A stretch of DNA of 64,000 bases from Petrosia ficiformis (lineage: Eukaryota; Porifera; Demospongiae; Haplosclerida; Petrosiidae), in assembly GCA_947044365.1 (NCBI GenBank), contig OX345652.1:546001-610000 (forward strand), written 5' to 3'. Shown here in pieces: positions 10,801-21,945 of this stretch. Position 1 is the first letter of the stretch; each line of letters begins with the position of its first letter. Both the position numbers and the translations under genes were made by a program. The notes under the pieces were generated by a model, which was not told the origin of the DNA, ran no database searches, and saw only the letters and a program-made list of their open reading frames with translations.

Positions 10801-13800
10801 CCCATTGCTGGTGAGCACGTATGTTTCTAAATATATTAGATATTAGTAATAAATCATCTATCAATTTATCAATCTATCAAATGATTCATCCATCTGTCCA
10901 GTGATTTATCCATCTGTCATCTACTGATTCATCCATCCATCCATCCATCCATCCACCTACATGTATTCATCCATTCATCACAACCTGTTTACTTACCTTA
11001 CTGCCATTAACGGTGACTGTAATATTAGAATAGTCCACAAAAGAATGTCTAAACTGTATATCACCAGATATTGGAGTTTTAGCATCTTTATATAGCTCCT
11101 AAAAATAACATTGACAAAAAGATTACTTGAAATCATTCAAACACAGACAGACAGACATACACGCGGATACAAACACAAAGACACACACCTTAGCTTTCAT
11201 GTACTGTCTCTCTCCAATAATACGTGTACTATCAAACATATCTTTACCTGGCCCAGGTGAATAACATTTCTCATTCTAACAAAACAAGATTAAAAGAATA
11301 AATACTAATAGCAAGTAATTGATGTTTTTCCTTTTATAGTTTAGATTGGAATGGTGATCATGTGATGATCATGTGATGATCATGTGATCCAAACTAAGTG
11401 GAGAAGGAATAACTGATATAGCACATATAGGAAGACGAGATGACATCATAAAGTCATGTGATGATCTCATGGCAAATGAATGTGCAATAAATAATTAGTT
11501 ACACATACATGTATATGTATGTACATGTATGTACATGTAGTTATCTAAAAAAACTATGAATGTATTATAATTATAATAATAATGAATATTTAATGAGTAC
11601 TACCTGTCCATTACATGTGGAAGAGATGGCATCACATTGCTTTCCAGTATCACTGCACCGTGGTCCCAATATATTAGGAGATACATCTCCTTCATTACTC
11701 TGACCAAATGCTGCTATAAACTTCCCCTGAATAGAGATGAATAGATAAGTGAATAAATGAATGAATGAATGAATGAATGGATGAATAAATGGCTAGACAT
11801 ATAGATTAGATGAATGAATGGATGTAGAGTAGACCCTCAGTTATCAATAACATCAGGATCACTTTATTTTCCCAGTCTGTCTAGGATCTCAATCTTCTTT
11901 TACAAACTCAGTACTTTTCTCTTTCTATTTTGACATATCCAATGAGTCTGATCTAGCCATACTCAACTTGTTATTGTAGTTAGATAGCTAACATCACAAA
12001 ATCACTGCAGCTGTATGCACATGGATGGCCCCGCTCTGCTGTGTACCATGTGCATGTAAAAATGTTTTTATTATATAATACTAATCTGGAGATTTGGATA
12101 AATGTTGTTTGGATAACTGAGGGTGTACTGTATATATATGAATGATGTACATTGAGACATGGTAATGTAATGTTATTACCACATGTCTCATAACAGTGTA
12201 CATACCTGACCAGGTAATGATCCTGGGTTTTTATCCTGTTCCATGAGATATGAGGCATATCCTTTATTATCTCCACTGATTAAACCATTAGTACGATTCA
12301 TGCTGGTGCAATGAACAGCAAACCAACTGAAAGAGAAAGAAACAAAGTCAATATCATCAACGTTCTGTTTTAAAATAGATATTACCTGATCATTCCAACA
12401 TCTTTCCCTTCTTTGTCAACCATCTTTAAAACTGTCATTTCTTTATCAGTGTCATGTTTATAACTGTGAAATGTACATGTATGTTACCGTAGCAACCACA
12501 CAGAGCATATTACAGTAATGTATTGATGATAGTATGTACACAGTACTAATCTATTATGTAGTACTAACAATAATTATCTAATTGAAGCAATGTAACTATT
12601 TGAATAGTTCTTACTTTCCACGCTCAGGATTAAGAAGATATGCTGTGGGGCTCCTATTAAAACTAGCATCAAGAAGCTCTCCACTGTTTACATAAAGCTT
12701 TCCTTCTTTCATGTTGTCATGAGCTCTGGATATACTCTCTACAATACCTATATGAAGACAGAATGGATGGATGGATGGATGGATGAATGGATTTATCCAT
12801 GAATGGATTGACGTAAGGATGGATGGATGAATGGATTAATGGATGGATGGTATGATGAATGGTTTGATGGATGGATAGGATGGATGGAATGGATTGATGG
12901 ATAAAAATACTGATGGATGGATGGATGAATGGATTGACAGAAGGATGGATGGATGAATGGATTAATGGATGGATGGATGGATGAATGGTTTGATGGATGG
13001 ATGGATGGATGATGAATGAATGAATGGATCGATAACAGTTTCCACTCAGATGTGATAATTTGACAGAATGTGAAAGAAAACTATAGATATTTAAAAAAGA
13101 ATAACTTACCATCCACCAAAACATCGAGAGTGGATTTGACGAATCCTTTAGACATAACTTCATACAATACATACTGGAAATATCCAGCTGGTCCAGAATG
13201 AGTATGAATACCAGATATACACACATTATCATCAGTATATAATCCACCATACTTTGCTTTCAGCTTTCTAACTACCTGTAAGAAATTATTAAATGTATTA
13301 CTATAGTATATGACTGTATTAATTTTATATACTATGACGAGAGCTACATTTTAATAAGGTGATAGTCAACTGTACTTCTAAGTAGTACTATAGAACTACT
13401 TTATACTGTAATCATAGTAATATGTGAATTCCCTTTACATTTGTATGTGATAGCATAGTACTAAGGTGTAATACTGTGTAGTATACTCAAAGTGCAGTGT
13501 ACTTCACTCACATAAGTATACTGTAGTCAAGTGATAGCAAGTAAACTGAAAAATGTCAGATACTGTAACTATCAATTAGGGCAACGAAAAACAGTTCACC
13601 TTCAACCTTTATTCATGCAATAGTTATACATTTTATTTGAAGCTTCGTTGTCGCACTTACTGTACAATACAGTTTAGAACTGAGGGGTTTTTAGAGGTTT
13701 TAGTATTACGATTGTTAATAATAAATATTCACAATTTTCAATTCTTAAATTGTTGAATTTTTTTGTTTGTAAATATAAGATTAGAATAACTATTATAATA

Positions 13801-14843
13801 AACTTTCACAAGAAGTGGATAGACCACGAATGTCCTTTTTGAGTGGAAAAGACATTTGACACTTGGACCAAGAATTTGAAGCAACTGTTCCAGACCCTCT
13901 TTCGCCCATAGGGCATGGTGGTCTGGGAATGAGACTACACTTACATGGGGTTTAACACACACACTCCTTTTCCACACTCTGATTTGTGTAAATACTTTAA
14001 AAAACATCTTAATGGATTTCTAACCATAAACTCATTCATAGTCCAAGTTTATATAATGAAGCCTTTCTGTTGAAGTGGTTGACAAAATGTAATATACATG
14101 TATATATAGTTCATCTAGTTGCCATGGTAATGGAGTCTAAGGTCTATATAATGATTGTTATTATAAAAGCGTCAGTTATCAGATGACATAATTTCAGTGT
14201 CAGCAGAAAACATGTATGCACATGTGATCATCACCTGATGATAATTATTAACACATGATAAGATTAAGAGTTAACTAACCTCCATTTTCATTGCCTGTGT
14301 TGCCATACAGGCATCAATATTAACAAACACAACTCGAGTCTTTTTCTTGGAATCTGCTATAATGTAGGCTCTGCTTCTTTGACGAAAATGGATTCCATTA
14401 TTAATTTGACCAGGCATGGCGTAACCCATCTGCAATATACATATAATGTACATAAATATATAATCATTATATAATTTAGAATAATAATAACTACAAGTAT
14501 GTAAGTATGTAAGTACGTCAAATCGGATTGCTTGAAACTTACAACCTAATAGCGCAATACATCATTTTCTGCAAACAAATATAATTACTATTGTAATTCT
14601 GGCTGAAGGCCTTCGAGCCAAAACATTGTAGAATATTGTATTATCATAATACTCTCGTGATGGATATAGAAAACACTTTTATGGAATTATTACAACTTAA
14701 CTTACCATTTCCACTTCAACTGCAGGCCCTGTGATATCATATATTCCAGTACCAATATAATAAGTACTACCATCATCTGATTGTACACTTACAACAGCAG
14801 AGAGGAGAATTAAGAGAACAGCAAAACTCAAAAGAACCTTCAT
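7812..14843 (-). CDS. ASAH2: Neutral ceramidase
   Basis: Complete gene of 18 exons, 705 residues, all phases consistent: 14843-14706, 14429-14280, 13275-13110, 12747-12615, 12463-12386, 12326-12206, 11726-11604, 11275-11189, 11098-10997, 10826-10745, 10589-10482, 10271-10132, 10073-9975, 9707-9612, 9149-9000, 8749-8696, 8637-8552, 8016-7812. Family members hydrolyse ceramide to sphingosine and fatty acid at the cell surface or in secreted form. The N-terminus is a signal peptide ([20 protein letters not shown]), followed by [13 protein letters not shown]. The predicted nucleophile is Ser278 in GDVSPN. Metal-site motifs are HTHSGPAGY (His120/122), VHCTSMN (His227), [11 protein letters not shown] (Glu461) and ANTYSDY (near Tyr498). 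[15 protein letters not shown] is also typical. The C-terminal Ig-like domain is present. An in-frame ATG 39 nt upstream would spoil the signal peptide, so 14843 was preferred. No mucin-like box is seen. Confidence 0.95.
8370..8530. repeat. ~45-bp tandem repeat
   Basis: About four copies of a unit containing CTCATTGGACAGACACTCAG and CCCAATCTCATACAATA, in the last intron of the ceramidase gene. Confidence 0.8.
8825..8990. repeat. Degenerate (GGAT)n tract
   Basis: GAATGGATGGAT-type repeats in a ceramidase intron. Similar tracts occur in other introns of the gene (about 9715-9900, 10890-10980, 11750-11820). Confidence 0.75.
9385..9530. repeat. Dispersed repeat, second copy of the 2935-3200 family
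   Basis: Shares TTTAGTAAGGTATTGTGACT and CTTAACTAAACTATAACTAA with the blocks at 2935-3200 and 52409-52585. It lies in a ceramidase intron. Confidence 0.65.
12755..13035. repeat. (GGAT/GAAT)n tract
   Basis: Tetranucleotide tract in ceramidase intron 3. It creates a spurious isoleucine-histidine-proline-serine reading frame on the minus strand that overlaps the neighbouring real exon. Confidence 0.9.
13735..14005 (-). other. Uncertain dispersed-repeat fragment in ceramidase intron 2
   Basis: An 89-codon open frame on the minus strand contains [19 protein letters not shown] and the DNA motif GTCTGGGAATGAGAC. It looks like a piece of an interspersed sequence rather than a gene. It lies wholly inside intron 2 of the ceramidase gene. 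Not recognised with confidence. Confidence 0.3.
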
Positions 14844-15060
14844 AGCTATGGTGGTCAAGATAGTGATCTGAACATGACGCAAATGTGATTACGTTACTGA
14901 CCGGGGCCGCTAAACGTGACGTATACGCGTACGCGCCCTAATGGGTGTGTCTACTACTATAGACACGCCCATGTTATAGGCGTGGCTGACAATAAATTTG
15001 CAAAGTTGGTTTCTTGATCAGTTGCGCTTCTGCATCTTCTTAAAAAAGTAAGTACAAGCA
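14844..15060. promoter_or_regulatory. Divergent promoter shared by neutral ceramidase and first TMEM272-like gene
   Basis: About 300 bp separate the two divergent start codons. The middle is unusually GC- and CpG-rich for the window, with ACGTGACGTATACGCGTACG at about 14914-14933, which includes a CRE-like TGACGTAT core. A near-perfect inverted repeat follows: GGGTGTGTCTA at 14943-14953 and TAGACACGCCC at 14960-14970. A likely 5' non-coding exon of the plus-strand gene ends at a GTAAGT donor near 15048. The function is inferred from position and composition. Confidence 0.6.
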
Positions 15061-15141
15061 AGTGTTTTAGTATTTAAGTAATGCTTACTATGGTATGAAA
15101 TTATGTACTCTGGATATTTTGTTATTTATTTTAGGATTGAG

Positions 15142-18100
15142 ATGTCATCTCCACCATCTTATGATGAAACTGTGAAACCAGGAGGTTTGTTACAATACAT
15201 ACACACTATATTATAGGCATTGTGTCTGTAGGTACAGTGGAAAGATGATTCTGTTGTAAATACAAAACCATACATTGCCTTAACTATCGTCTAGAAACGA
15301 CTCTGTAGTATAATTTATATAATTCTCAATAATCAAATTGTGTGGGTGTTACAATGACACACTATATCAAAATATATAGTGACATGCAGAAACGAGGTAA
15401 TAGTAACTCAGTAATAGAAAGTACTAATAATGGTAATATACAATCTCAATGTTGAGGTAATAGTAATTGACCTTAAGTAATATGTTCATAGGGCTAGTAG
15501 AAAGACATTTGAGGGACTTTTTTTGACCATAAAGGTGTAGACTTACTGATTCTGTTTTTGAGAGACCCACCCAGTGGTCATTCAATTTAAAACATGAAAG
15601 AGAAACCTTTGATGCTATAGTAATCCATAACAGTAACACTGACTTAGGCAGTAATAGTAATAGTAACAAATTACATTGACTTAGGTAGTACAGTAATAGT
15701 ATTAGTAATAGTAATAATGATTTTTAAGGTAATAGTAATAGTAATATATTACATTGACTTAGGTAGTACAGTAATAGTATTAGTAATAGTAATATACTGA
15801 TTTTTATGTTAACATTAATACATTGCATTGTAATTGATTCCATGTCTGGGACTTCCCTGATATATATCTGTTTGTACGATTCATAAAATCTTATCGTTAA
15901 CTGATCAGAATCAGTAGTAGCTAGTTATCAATTGTCTACCAGGATTGGTTCTTCACATAAAAGAACTCACAAGTGACACAATCACTCATCAGATTTATAA
16001 AGGAACTGGAAAGTACACACGAGACTTGTTTCATAATCTGATAATTTTGTTATTTGAGCAGTAAATTTATATATTTTATCCAGTGTGATTTTCATAAACA
16101 CAATCTAAAATATCTATTAGATATCACCTTCATATTCATGCTATAGGCAGTGCTTGTAATAATGTTGAGAATTAGCCATTCTCCAGACATTCCCTCCTTT
16201 TCCAGACAAAATTGCATTTGACTGTAACCTCACAAGGTGGTTAATTATTAGTCAAAAGCAGTCATGGGTTGGTTGGTTACTTCTATAGTTCATAAGCCAT
16301 AAATGGGTACAGTGTTGGTTTGCTGGTCAAATATTGTTTTGTCCAGGTGTTTCTGCGAGGCACTTTCAAAGAATATTTTCAGCACTGCTAGGGTACTGTT
16401 TAGATACTCACTATTCATATAAGGAAGCCAATGAAATATTGTATCCAGGAAGAGTAGTCATAGTTACCAGATTTTGCTACTGAATATATAGAAAGGGTTT
16501 GTGATATGTAGCCTTGTACCCAGACACTTTAAGATGGCGGAGTAAAAGAGCCTGGACTCAACTGTTTGTGTATTTCACAGATTTCTAAGGTGACCGTGAC
16601 ACTATCGTAATCTTTCTGTTTCACTTAGCTGAAAATAGTAGTATAATCAATATGGCTAGTTTTGATCCAGCGATCTCTATTCTGTACAGCACCTTGGATT
16701 ACTGTCTCGTTCCAAACCAGGAGCAGATGTTGGCCGTGTTATTGTGTACTACAAACTGACGCACGCTTTAGTAGCCACGTGTTATTTTGCATGCTAATCA
16801 GTACATGTCCAAACAGCTGAATCCAGGCTCTTTTTCTCTGCCTGAGTACGAGGCTGCAGAGAATGATAGCTTTTTTGTATGACAGATCACAAGTGATATT
16901 GAATCAATCTTTAATCTTGTTTCAGGTGCTCCTCCTAGCTATACCGATCTCTTTCCCATGCAAGAAATTAGATCACAAGTTGACCAAGCAAGAGAGGAAG
17001 GAAGACAAGCTACTGTGCCATTAACTGTGTGTGAAATTCTATGCAAATCTTGTGAGTTATAAATTAGATATATACATCAGATCATTACTTGTCAGATGGA
17101 TATACAGGAAGTATAGTTAAGATGGTTTGTTTCTCTTCACTTACAGTTGCTTGTGGTATTTGTTACATTATTCTTGCTGCTCTACCTGTTTCTATGATGA
17201 TTATGGGTAAGTTACATGTTTGACTGGTTTTTAAATGAGGAATTTTTAATAACTAACTATTGAATTGTAGCAAAACTTACTTTTTGTACTATGCACCAAA
17301 AAAGATCTGTTACTAAATTTAGCTATCATTAGTCTGTTACTAAATTTAGCTATCATTGAGTCATACCTGTTACTAAATTTAGCTATCATTAGTCTGTTAC
17401 TAAATTTAGCTATCATTAGTCTGTTACTAAATTTAGCTATCATTAGTCTGTTACTAAATTTAGCTATCATTAATCTGTTACTAAATTTAGCTATCATTGA
17501 GTCATACCTGTTACTAAATTTAGCTATCATTGAGTCATACCTGTTACTAAATTTAGCTATCATTAATCTGTTACTAAATTTAGCTATCATTAGTCTGTTA
17601 CTAAATTTAGCTATCATTAGTCTTACTAAATTTAGCTATCATTAATCTGTTACTAAATTTAGCTATCATTGAGTCATACCTGTTACTAAATTTAGCTATC
17701 ATTAATCTGTTACTAAATTTAGCTATCATTAGTCTGTTACTAAATTTAGCTATCATTAGTCTTACTAAATTTAGCTATCATTAATCTGTTACTAAATTTA
17801 GCTATCATTAATCTGTTACAAAATTTAGCTATCATTGAGTCATACCTGTTACTAAATTTAGCTATCCTTAATCTGTTACAAAATTTAGTTATCATTGAGT
17901 CATACCTGTTACTAAATTTAGCTATCATTAGTCTGTTACTAAATTTAGCTATCATTAATCTGTTACTAAATTTAGCTGTCATTGAGTCATACCTGTTACT
18001 AAATTTAGTTAAAATTAAGAGTTTATCATTATTTTAGGTACTACGACAAATTTGCTAAATAATTACAAGTTATAATCATGTGAATCATGATGATACTACT

Positions 18101-18550
18101 CACTTCACTTTAGGGTCTATTTATCTCAATGATTGTGATATTGAGCGATTGATACCAATCTTTCTCATTGTATTTGGTTGTGTTAGTCTTCTGCAAACTA
18201 CGATTCATTTGATTAAAATGTGCGTCTGCAGAAAAAAGGAAAATCAAGAAGGTCCCGATAAAAAAGCTCAGGGCGGAAACTGCTGCGAGAGTCTTGTTAC
18301 AATTTTCTTATTTGTCTGGATTATAGTGGGGAGTTATTACACATTCCGTGCCTGGGAGGATTGGGACAATGCTGGTCGGCAATCCTGTACTGGTGGAAAC
18401 TCAGACGACTGTTGTGCCCCACCTGTGATGTACTTTACATTCAGTGTGCTCATTGTAATTTATGGTATTGCAGCCTTGGTGTGCTGTTGTGGATGTTTTT
18501 GTTGCTGTTTGCTGGGTCTATTAGCTGGAGTGACTAATACTAATGAGTAA
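15142..18550 (+). CDS. TMEM272-like small membrane protein 1, PPxY-tailed
   Basis: Four coding exons in phase: 15142-15184, 16926-17051, 17147-17206, 18114-18550, giving 221 residues. A 5' non-coding exon probably precedes (donor near 15048, acceptor before 15134). The cytoplasmic head has two PPSY motifs (SPPSYDE, APPSYTD), typical ligands of WW domains in NEDD4-family E3s. Exon 3 is one membrane segment (ACGICYIILAALPVSMMIMG). Exon 4 begins GSIYLNDCDIERLIPIFLIV, strongly like TMEM272, and adds further hydrophobic segments, WEDWDNAGRQSC, a DDCCAPP turn and a cysteine-rich last helix. The role is unknown; a plasma-membrane or endosomal protein regulated by ubiquitin ligases is an inference. 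Introns 1 and 3 carry a MITE and a large minisatellite. Confidence 0.85.
15640..15800. repeat. Tandem (TAATAG)-rich repeat
   Basis: Two or three imperfect copies of a block containing TTACATTGACTTAGGTAGTA and AGTAATAGTATTAGTAATAG, in intron 1 of TMEM272-like 1. Confidence 0.7.
16534..16845. mobile_element. MITE with terminal inverted repeats, copy A
   Basis: The left end reads GGCGGAGTAAAAGAGCCTGG. The right end, read on the other strand, gives GGCAGAGAAAAAGAGCCTGG, 17 of 20 identical. The ~312-bp interior is non-coding. The same element, with an expanded internal satellite, is found at 53402-54688. Copy A has a single version of the segment that is repeated about 32 times there (AGTATAATCAATATGGCTAG at 16649-16668). 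Target duplication was not established. Confidence 0.75.
17310..18012. repeat. 27/33-bp minisatellite with GTTACTAAATTTAG core
   Basis: About 24 units alternate between a 27-bp form (CTATCATTAGTCT linker) and a 33-bp form (extra GAGTCATAC). All carry GTTACTAAATTTAG. It nearly fills intron 3 of TMEM272-like 1. The two minus-strand reading frames across it are repeat artefacts. Confidence 0.95.
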
Positions 18551-18869
18551 TGTACAATAACTATATATTCCTTAAATAATTACATATGTTGGTCTCTTAA
18601 CACTACATTTCATGTTTTTATATCATTTAAACTGTCTCTGTCTTGAATATAATTATTTTTGATGTTTCTGTTTTAAGATCAGTATTCATTTGAAGGTGTG
18701 GCTCACAAAACTTTTGTAAGTACGTATGCTAAACTTTTAAAAGGGTCCCAGGATACTGCTGTGAGGGTCTCGCTACAGGATTCGTGAAAATTTCCTGCCT
18801 GGTCGCCACTGCTGTGTCAGAGTTTGATGTACGGGGGCAGATATATATATAAATATATACAGCATAAAA

Positions 18870-21492
18870 ATGGCTCAGGGTGGTGTTATTGTTGGTCGTG
18901 TAGTTGATGTTAATCCAAATCCTGAAGTAATTGATGTGAGTGAAAAGGATGGACTACTTGCTGAGAAGAATGGAGAAACAGCAACAACAAACGGTTGTGA
19001 TTGTACAATTATGTGAGTTTTGTTACAAAATTAAAAAAATAATAATAGTATTGCTACTTCTTCATTGTGGTGATTCTTAAACTTTGAATAAAAGAACCGT
19101 TTCCTTTTTATATGAATGCATTAAGATCCAGAATCATCACACGGAATACTGAAAAAACAGCATGGAACCTTTATATATTATATATAATAATTTATGTATA
19201 TATATAATTATATATAATTATAATTATATCTAATATATATAACATAGCTTCGAGGTGTGTATCAGCAATATCAGACCTGAACCCCGAGATAGCAGCCTGA
19301 GGCGAAGCCGAGGGCTGCTATTGCTGATACACACCGAGAAGCCATGCTACATATAATATATTCTATACCCTAACATGTACATCCGACATCTACGGCTCTA
19401 CGCTATTTGTAAACAACTTGTGTCCAAACGTTTTCTTGACTGCACATGCTCAGATTGATGCAATCTATTATGAATATCATTATAGGTCTTATATCGGCCC
19501 TGTCGTTTCATATCCTCCTGTGGTTGGGTGTATATTGCCACCTGTCAGTAAATTTGATGTATCAGATTTATAAAAACCGAGCCCAAGGGTGAGGTTTTTA
19601 TTAATCTGATATAGTACGAGTGGCTGTGATATAACCAATGTATATCACGAAAGACAAAATCTTTGTTGATGTCTGATGCTTCTCCTACCTTTTTGTTGGC
19701 ACTTTGGAGAAGGTAAGCGTTGTTTACTTGTAGTCTGTTTCGACGGCAGGTGCTATATCTGACCACAGGGTGCTATATCATATATATAAACCTGTGGTTT
19801 ACTTTGATGTTTCGCCGTATCGGGATATATATATATATATATATATGGAATACTGTTGCTTGTTGCTGTATTGTAACTTTGCACTGTAAGTATAAAGTGT
19901 GTTCTGCATAATCAAGAACAAGTGGTTTAAATCTTTACGAATAAATAACAAAAGCCACAGAATAGTTATGTATGTATATATTCACTTGTGTTGAATAATG
20001 ATTTTTCTCTTCCTATTTTCAGTTGCTGGTATTTGTTAGTATATGCTATCAGCATTGTATGTATAGCTATGGGTAAGTTACTTATTTGACATGTTTAAAA
20101 TCGAGAATTATTTTGTAACTAACCCAGTGTTTGGCCAAGGATATTTAGAGTGGTGATTGGATTCTAACTTGCATTTAGTGCTGTTTATCTAGTACATACT
20201 CAGTACCTATACATGTGTTATCTGAGAGGTGGTTCATTAATCTGAGAGGTGGTTAACTCATCTGAGTGGCGGTTGATTCATGTTGAGTAGTGGTTATTCC
20301 CAACCAGTGCTGACCAGTGTGGGCAGAATGCTGTAACCTAATGAAGAGCAGATTGTTGCATTTTTTTGTGCCGCCTGCTGCTACCATTATGGGAGACCTG
20401 TTGCTATATTTAGCTATACAGTCACCATACCCATACAACTATTAGTACATAACCTGTTACTAAATTTAGATATACAACTATTAGTACATAAACTGTTACT
20501 AAATTTAGATATACAACTATTAGTACATAACCTGTTACTAAATTTTGATATACAACTATTAGTACATAACCTGTTACTAAATTTAGATATACAACTATTA
20601 GTACATAACCTGTTACTAAATTTAGATATACAACTATTAGTACATAACCTGTTACTAAATTTAGATATACAACTATTAGTACATAACCTGTTACTAAATT
20701 TAGATATACAACTATTGTACGTAACCTGTTACTAAATTTAGATATACAACTATTAGTACATAACCTGTTACTAAATTTAGATATACAACTATTAGTACAT
20801 AACCTGTTACTAAATTTAGACTATTGGTAATAACTTACTAAATTTAGATACACAGCTGTTAGATAGATACATAGCTATTAGTAGACAACTTGTTACTAAA
20901 TTTAGCTAATGCCCTTGACAGATAGGTCATACCTGTTACTAAATTTAACTATATGCCTGTCACTACATAGTTCTGTTACTAAATTAACCACTGATATTAC
21001 AGAATTTGTAATCTATCTTCACATTTTCCTTTAGGCTCAGCTTACCTGAAGGATTGTCATGTTCAGCAAGGAATACCAGTCTACCTGATTGTGTTTGGTT
21101 GTCTCCTTATAGCCCTAACAACTATACAGCTATGTTGTTGTAAGAAAAAGGTTAATCAAGAAGATCCTATTACAAATGCTGGTTTTAATATAAAAGTTGT
21201 TACAATCATCCGGAAATTATTTGATACAGTTGTGTTGCTTGTAAAGATTATAATGGGTAGTTATTTTACATTCACTGGGTGGAAGGATTGGGACAATGCT
21301 GGGCGGCCCTCTTGTTCAAATGATTCTGATGATTTTGATGATATCGTTGATTGTTGTGCCCCACAAGTGATTTATTTTGCACTTGTTATACAAGTTATAC
21401 TGTATGTAATTGCAGCTTTGTTATGTTTATATGTATTTTATCGATTATGTTACTTATCTGTTAACAAAACTAAAAGTGTTGAAAGCGCATAA
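18870..21492 (+). CDS. TMEM272-like small membrane protein 2, with a different head
   Basis: Three coding exons in phase: 18870-19012, 20023-20072, 21035-21492, giving 216 residues. Exon 2 encodes a membrane segment (CWYLLVYAISIVCIAMG). Exon 3 begins GSAYLKDCHVQQGIPVYLIV and shares FTGWKDWDNAGRPSC, DCCAPQVIYF and the intron position with TMEM272-like 1, so the body is a tandem duplicate. The head differs: it lacks PPxY and starts MAQGGVIVGRVVDVNPN, matching the head of the next gene (21946). The coding DNA 18879-18908 differs from 21985-22014 at only one of 30 positions. A shared upstream motif, TTTGAAGGTGTGGCTCACAA, also precedes both genes. Function unknown. Confidence 0.8.
19254..19335. 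repeat. Long inverted repeat (hairpin 1)
   Basis: Perfect 17-bp arms GGTGTGTATCAGCAATA (19254-19270) and its complement (19319-19335). A nested pair, TAGCAGCC and GGCTGCTA, and a CGAAGCCGAGGG loop lie between them. It is in intron 1 of TMEM272-like 2 and is flanked by long AT-dinucleotide stretches, suggesting an inserted foldback or MITE. Confidence 0.8.
19560..19611. repeat. Long inverted repeat (hairpin 2)
   Basis: Arms of 19 bp, TATCAGATTTATAAAAACC (19560-19578) and its near-perfect complement (19593-19611, 18 of 19), with a short loop CGAGCCCAAGGGTG. It lies in the same intron as hairpin 1. CCTGTGGT and ACCACAGG at about 19518 and 19762 may mark the ends of a larger element. Confidence 0.75.
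20435..20840. repeat. 39-bp minisatellite with GTTACTAAATTTAG core
   Basis: About ten 39-bp units (CTGTTACTAAATTTAGATAT followed by ACAACTATTAGTACATAAC), then decayed copies to about 20990. It is in intron 2 of TMEM272-like 2. The unit matches the 32802-33590 array at about 33 of 39 positions in inverse orientation and shares its core with the 17310 array. Confidence 0.95.
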
Positions 21493-21716
21493 ATTGATTT
21501 TAAACTCTAGTATGTATGTATAATCTATTAATGATCTCGTGTGCTATTTTATGATTATTTTGTTAAAGAGCATAAATTGATTTTAAACTCTAGTATGTAT
21601 GTATAATCTATTAATGATTTCGTGTGCTATTTTATGATTATTTTGTTAAAGAGCATAAATTGATAATATAATCTATTAATGATTTCGTGTGCTATTTTAT
21701 GATTATTTTGTTAATT
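21482..21716. repeat. ~82-bp tandem duplication in 3' flank
   Basis: Nearly three copies of a block containing GCATAAATTGATTTTAAACT and CGTGTGCTATTTTATGATTA, starting at the stop codon of TMEM272-like 2. It is probably part of its 3' UTR. Confidence 0.85.
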
Positions 21717-21945
21717 GTTGAAAATACTCACTGAACTTGAAAAGCGTGCCTCAACTTACACAATGACAGAATGGCCCCCTTACAGCATGACAGGTAAGTC
21801 ATCTTTCTGTTTGTATATATAATCTGCAATATTGAATGACTGCACGGAATATCTCATTTAGTGTTAAAATACTCGGGGCAGATATTGATTTGAAGGTGTG
21901 GCTCACAACAGTGACAACACAAAACTTGCATCTCTGAATTTAAAA

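Noticed and set aside
17246..17982. Minus-strand repeat proteins with the MIAKFSNRL unit
   Set aside because: Product of the 27/33-bp intronic minisatellite of TMEM272-like 1.
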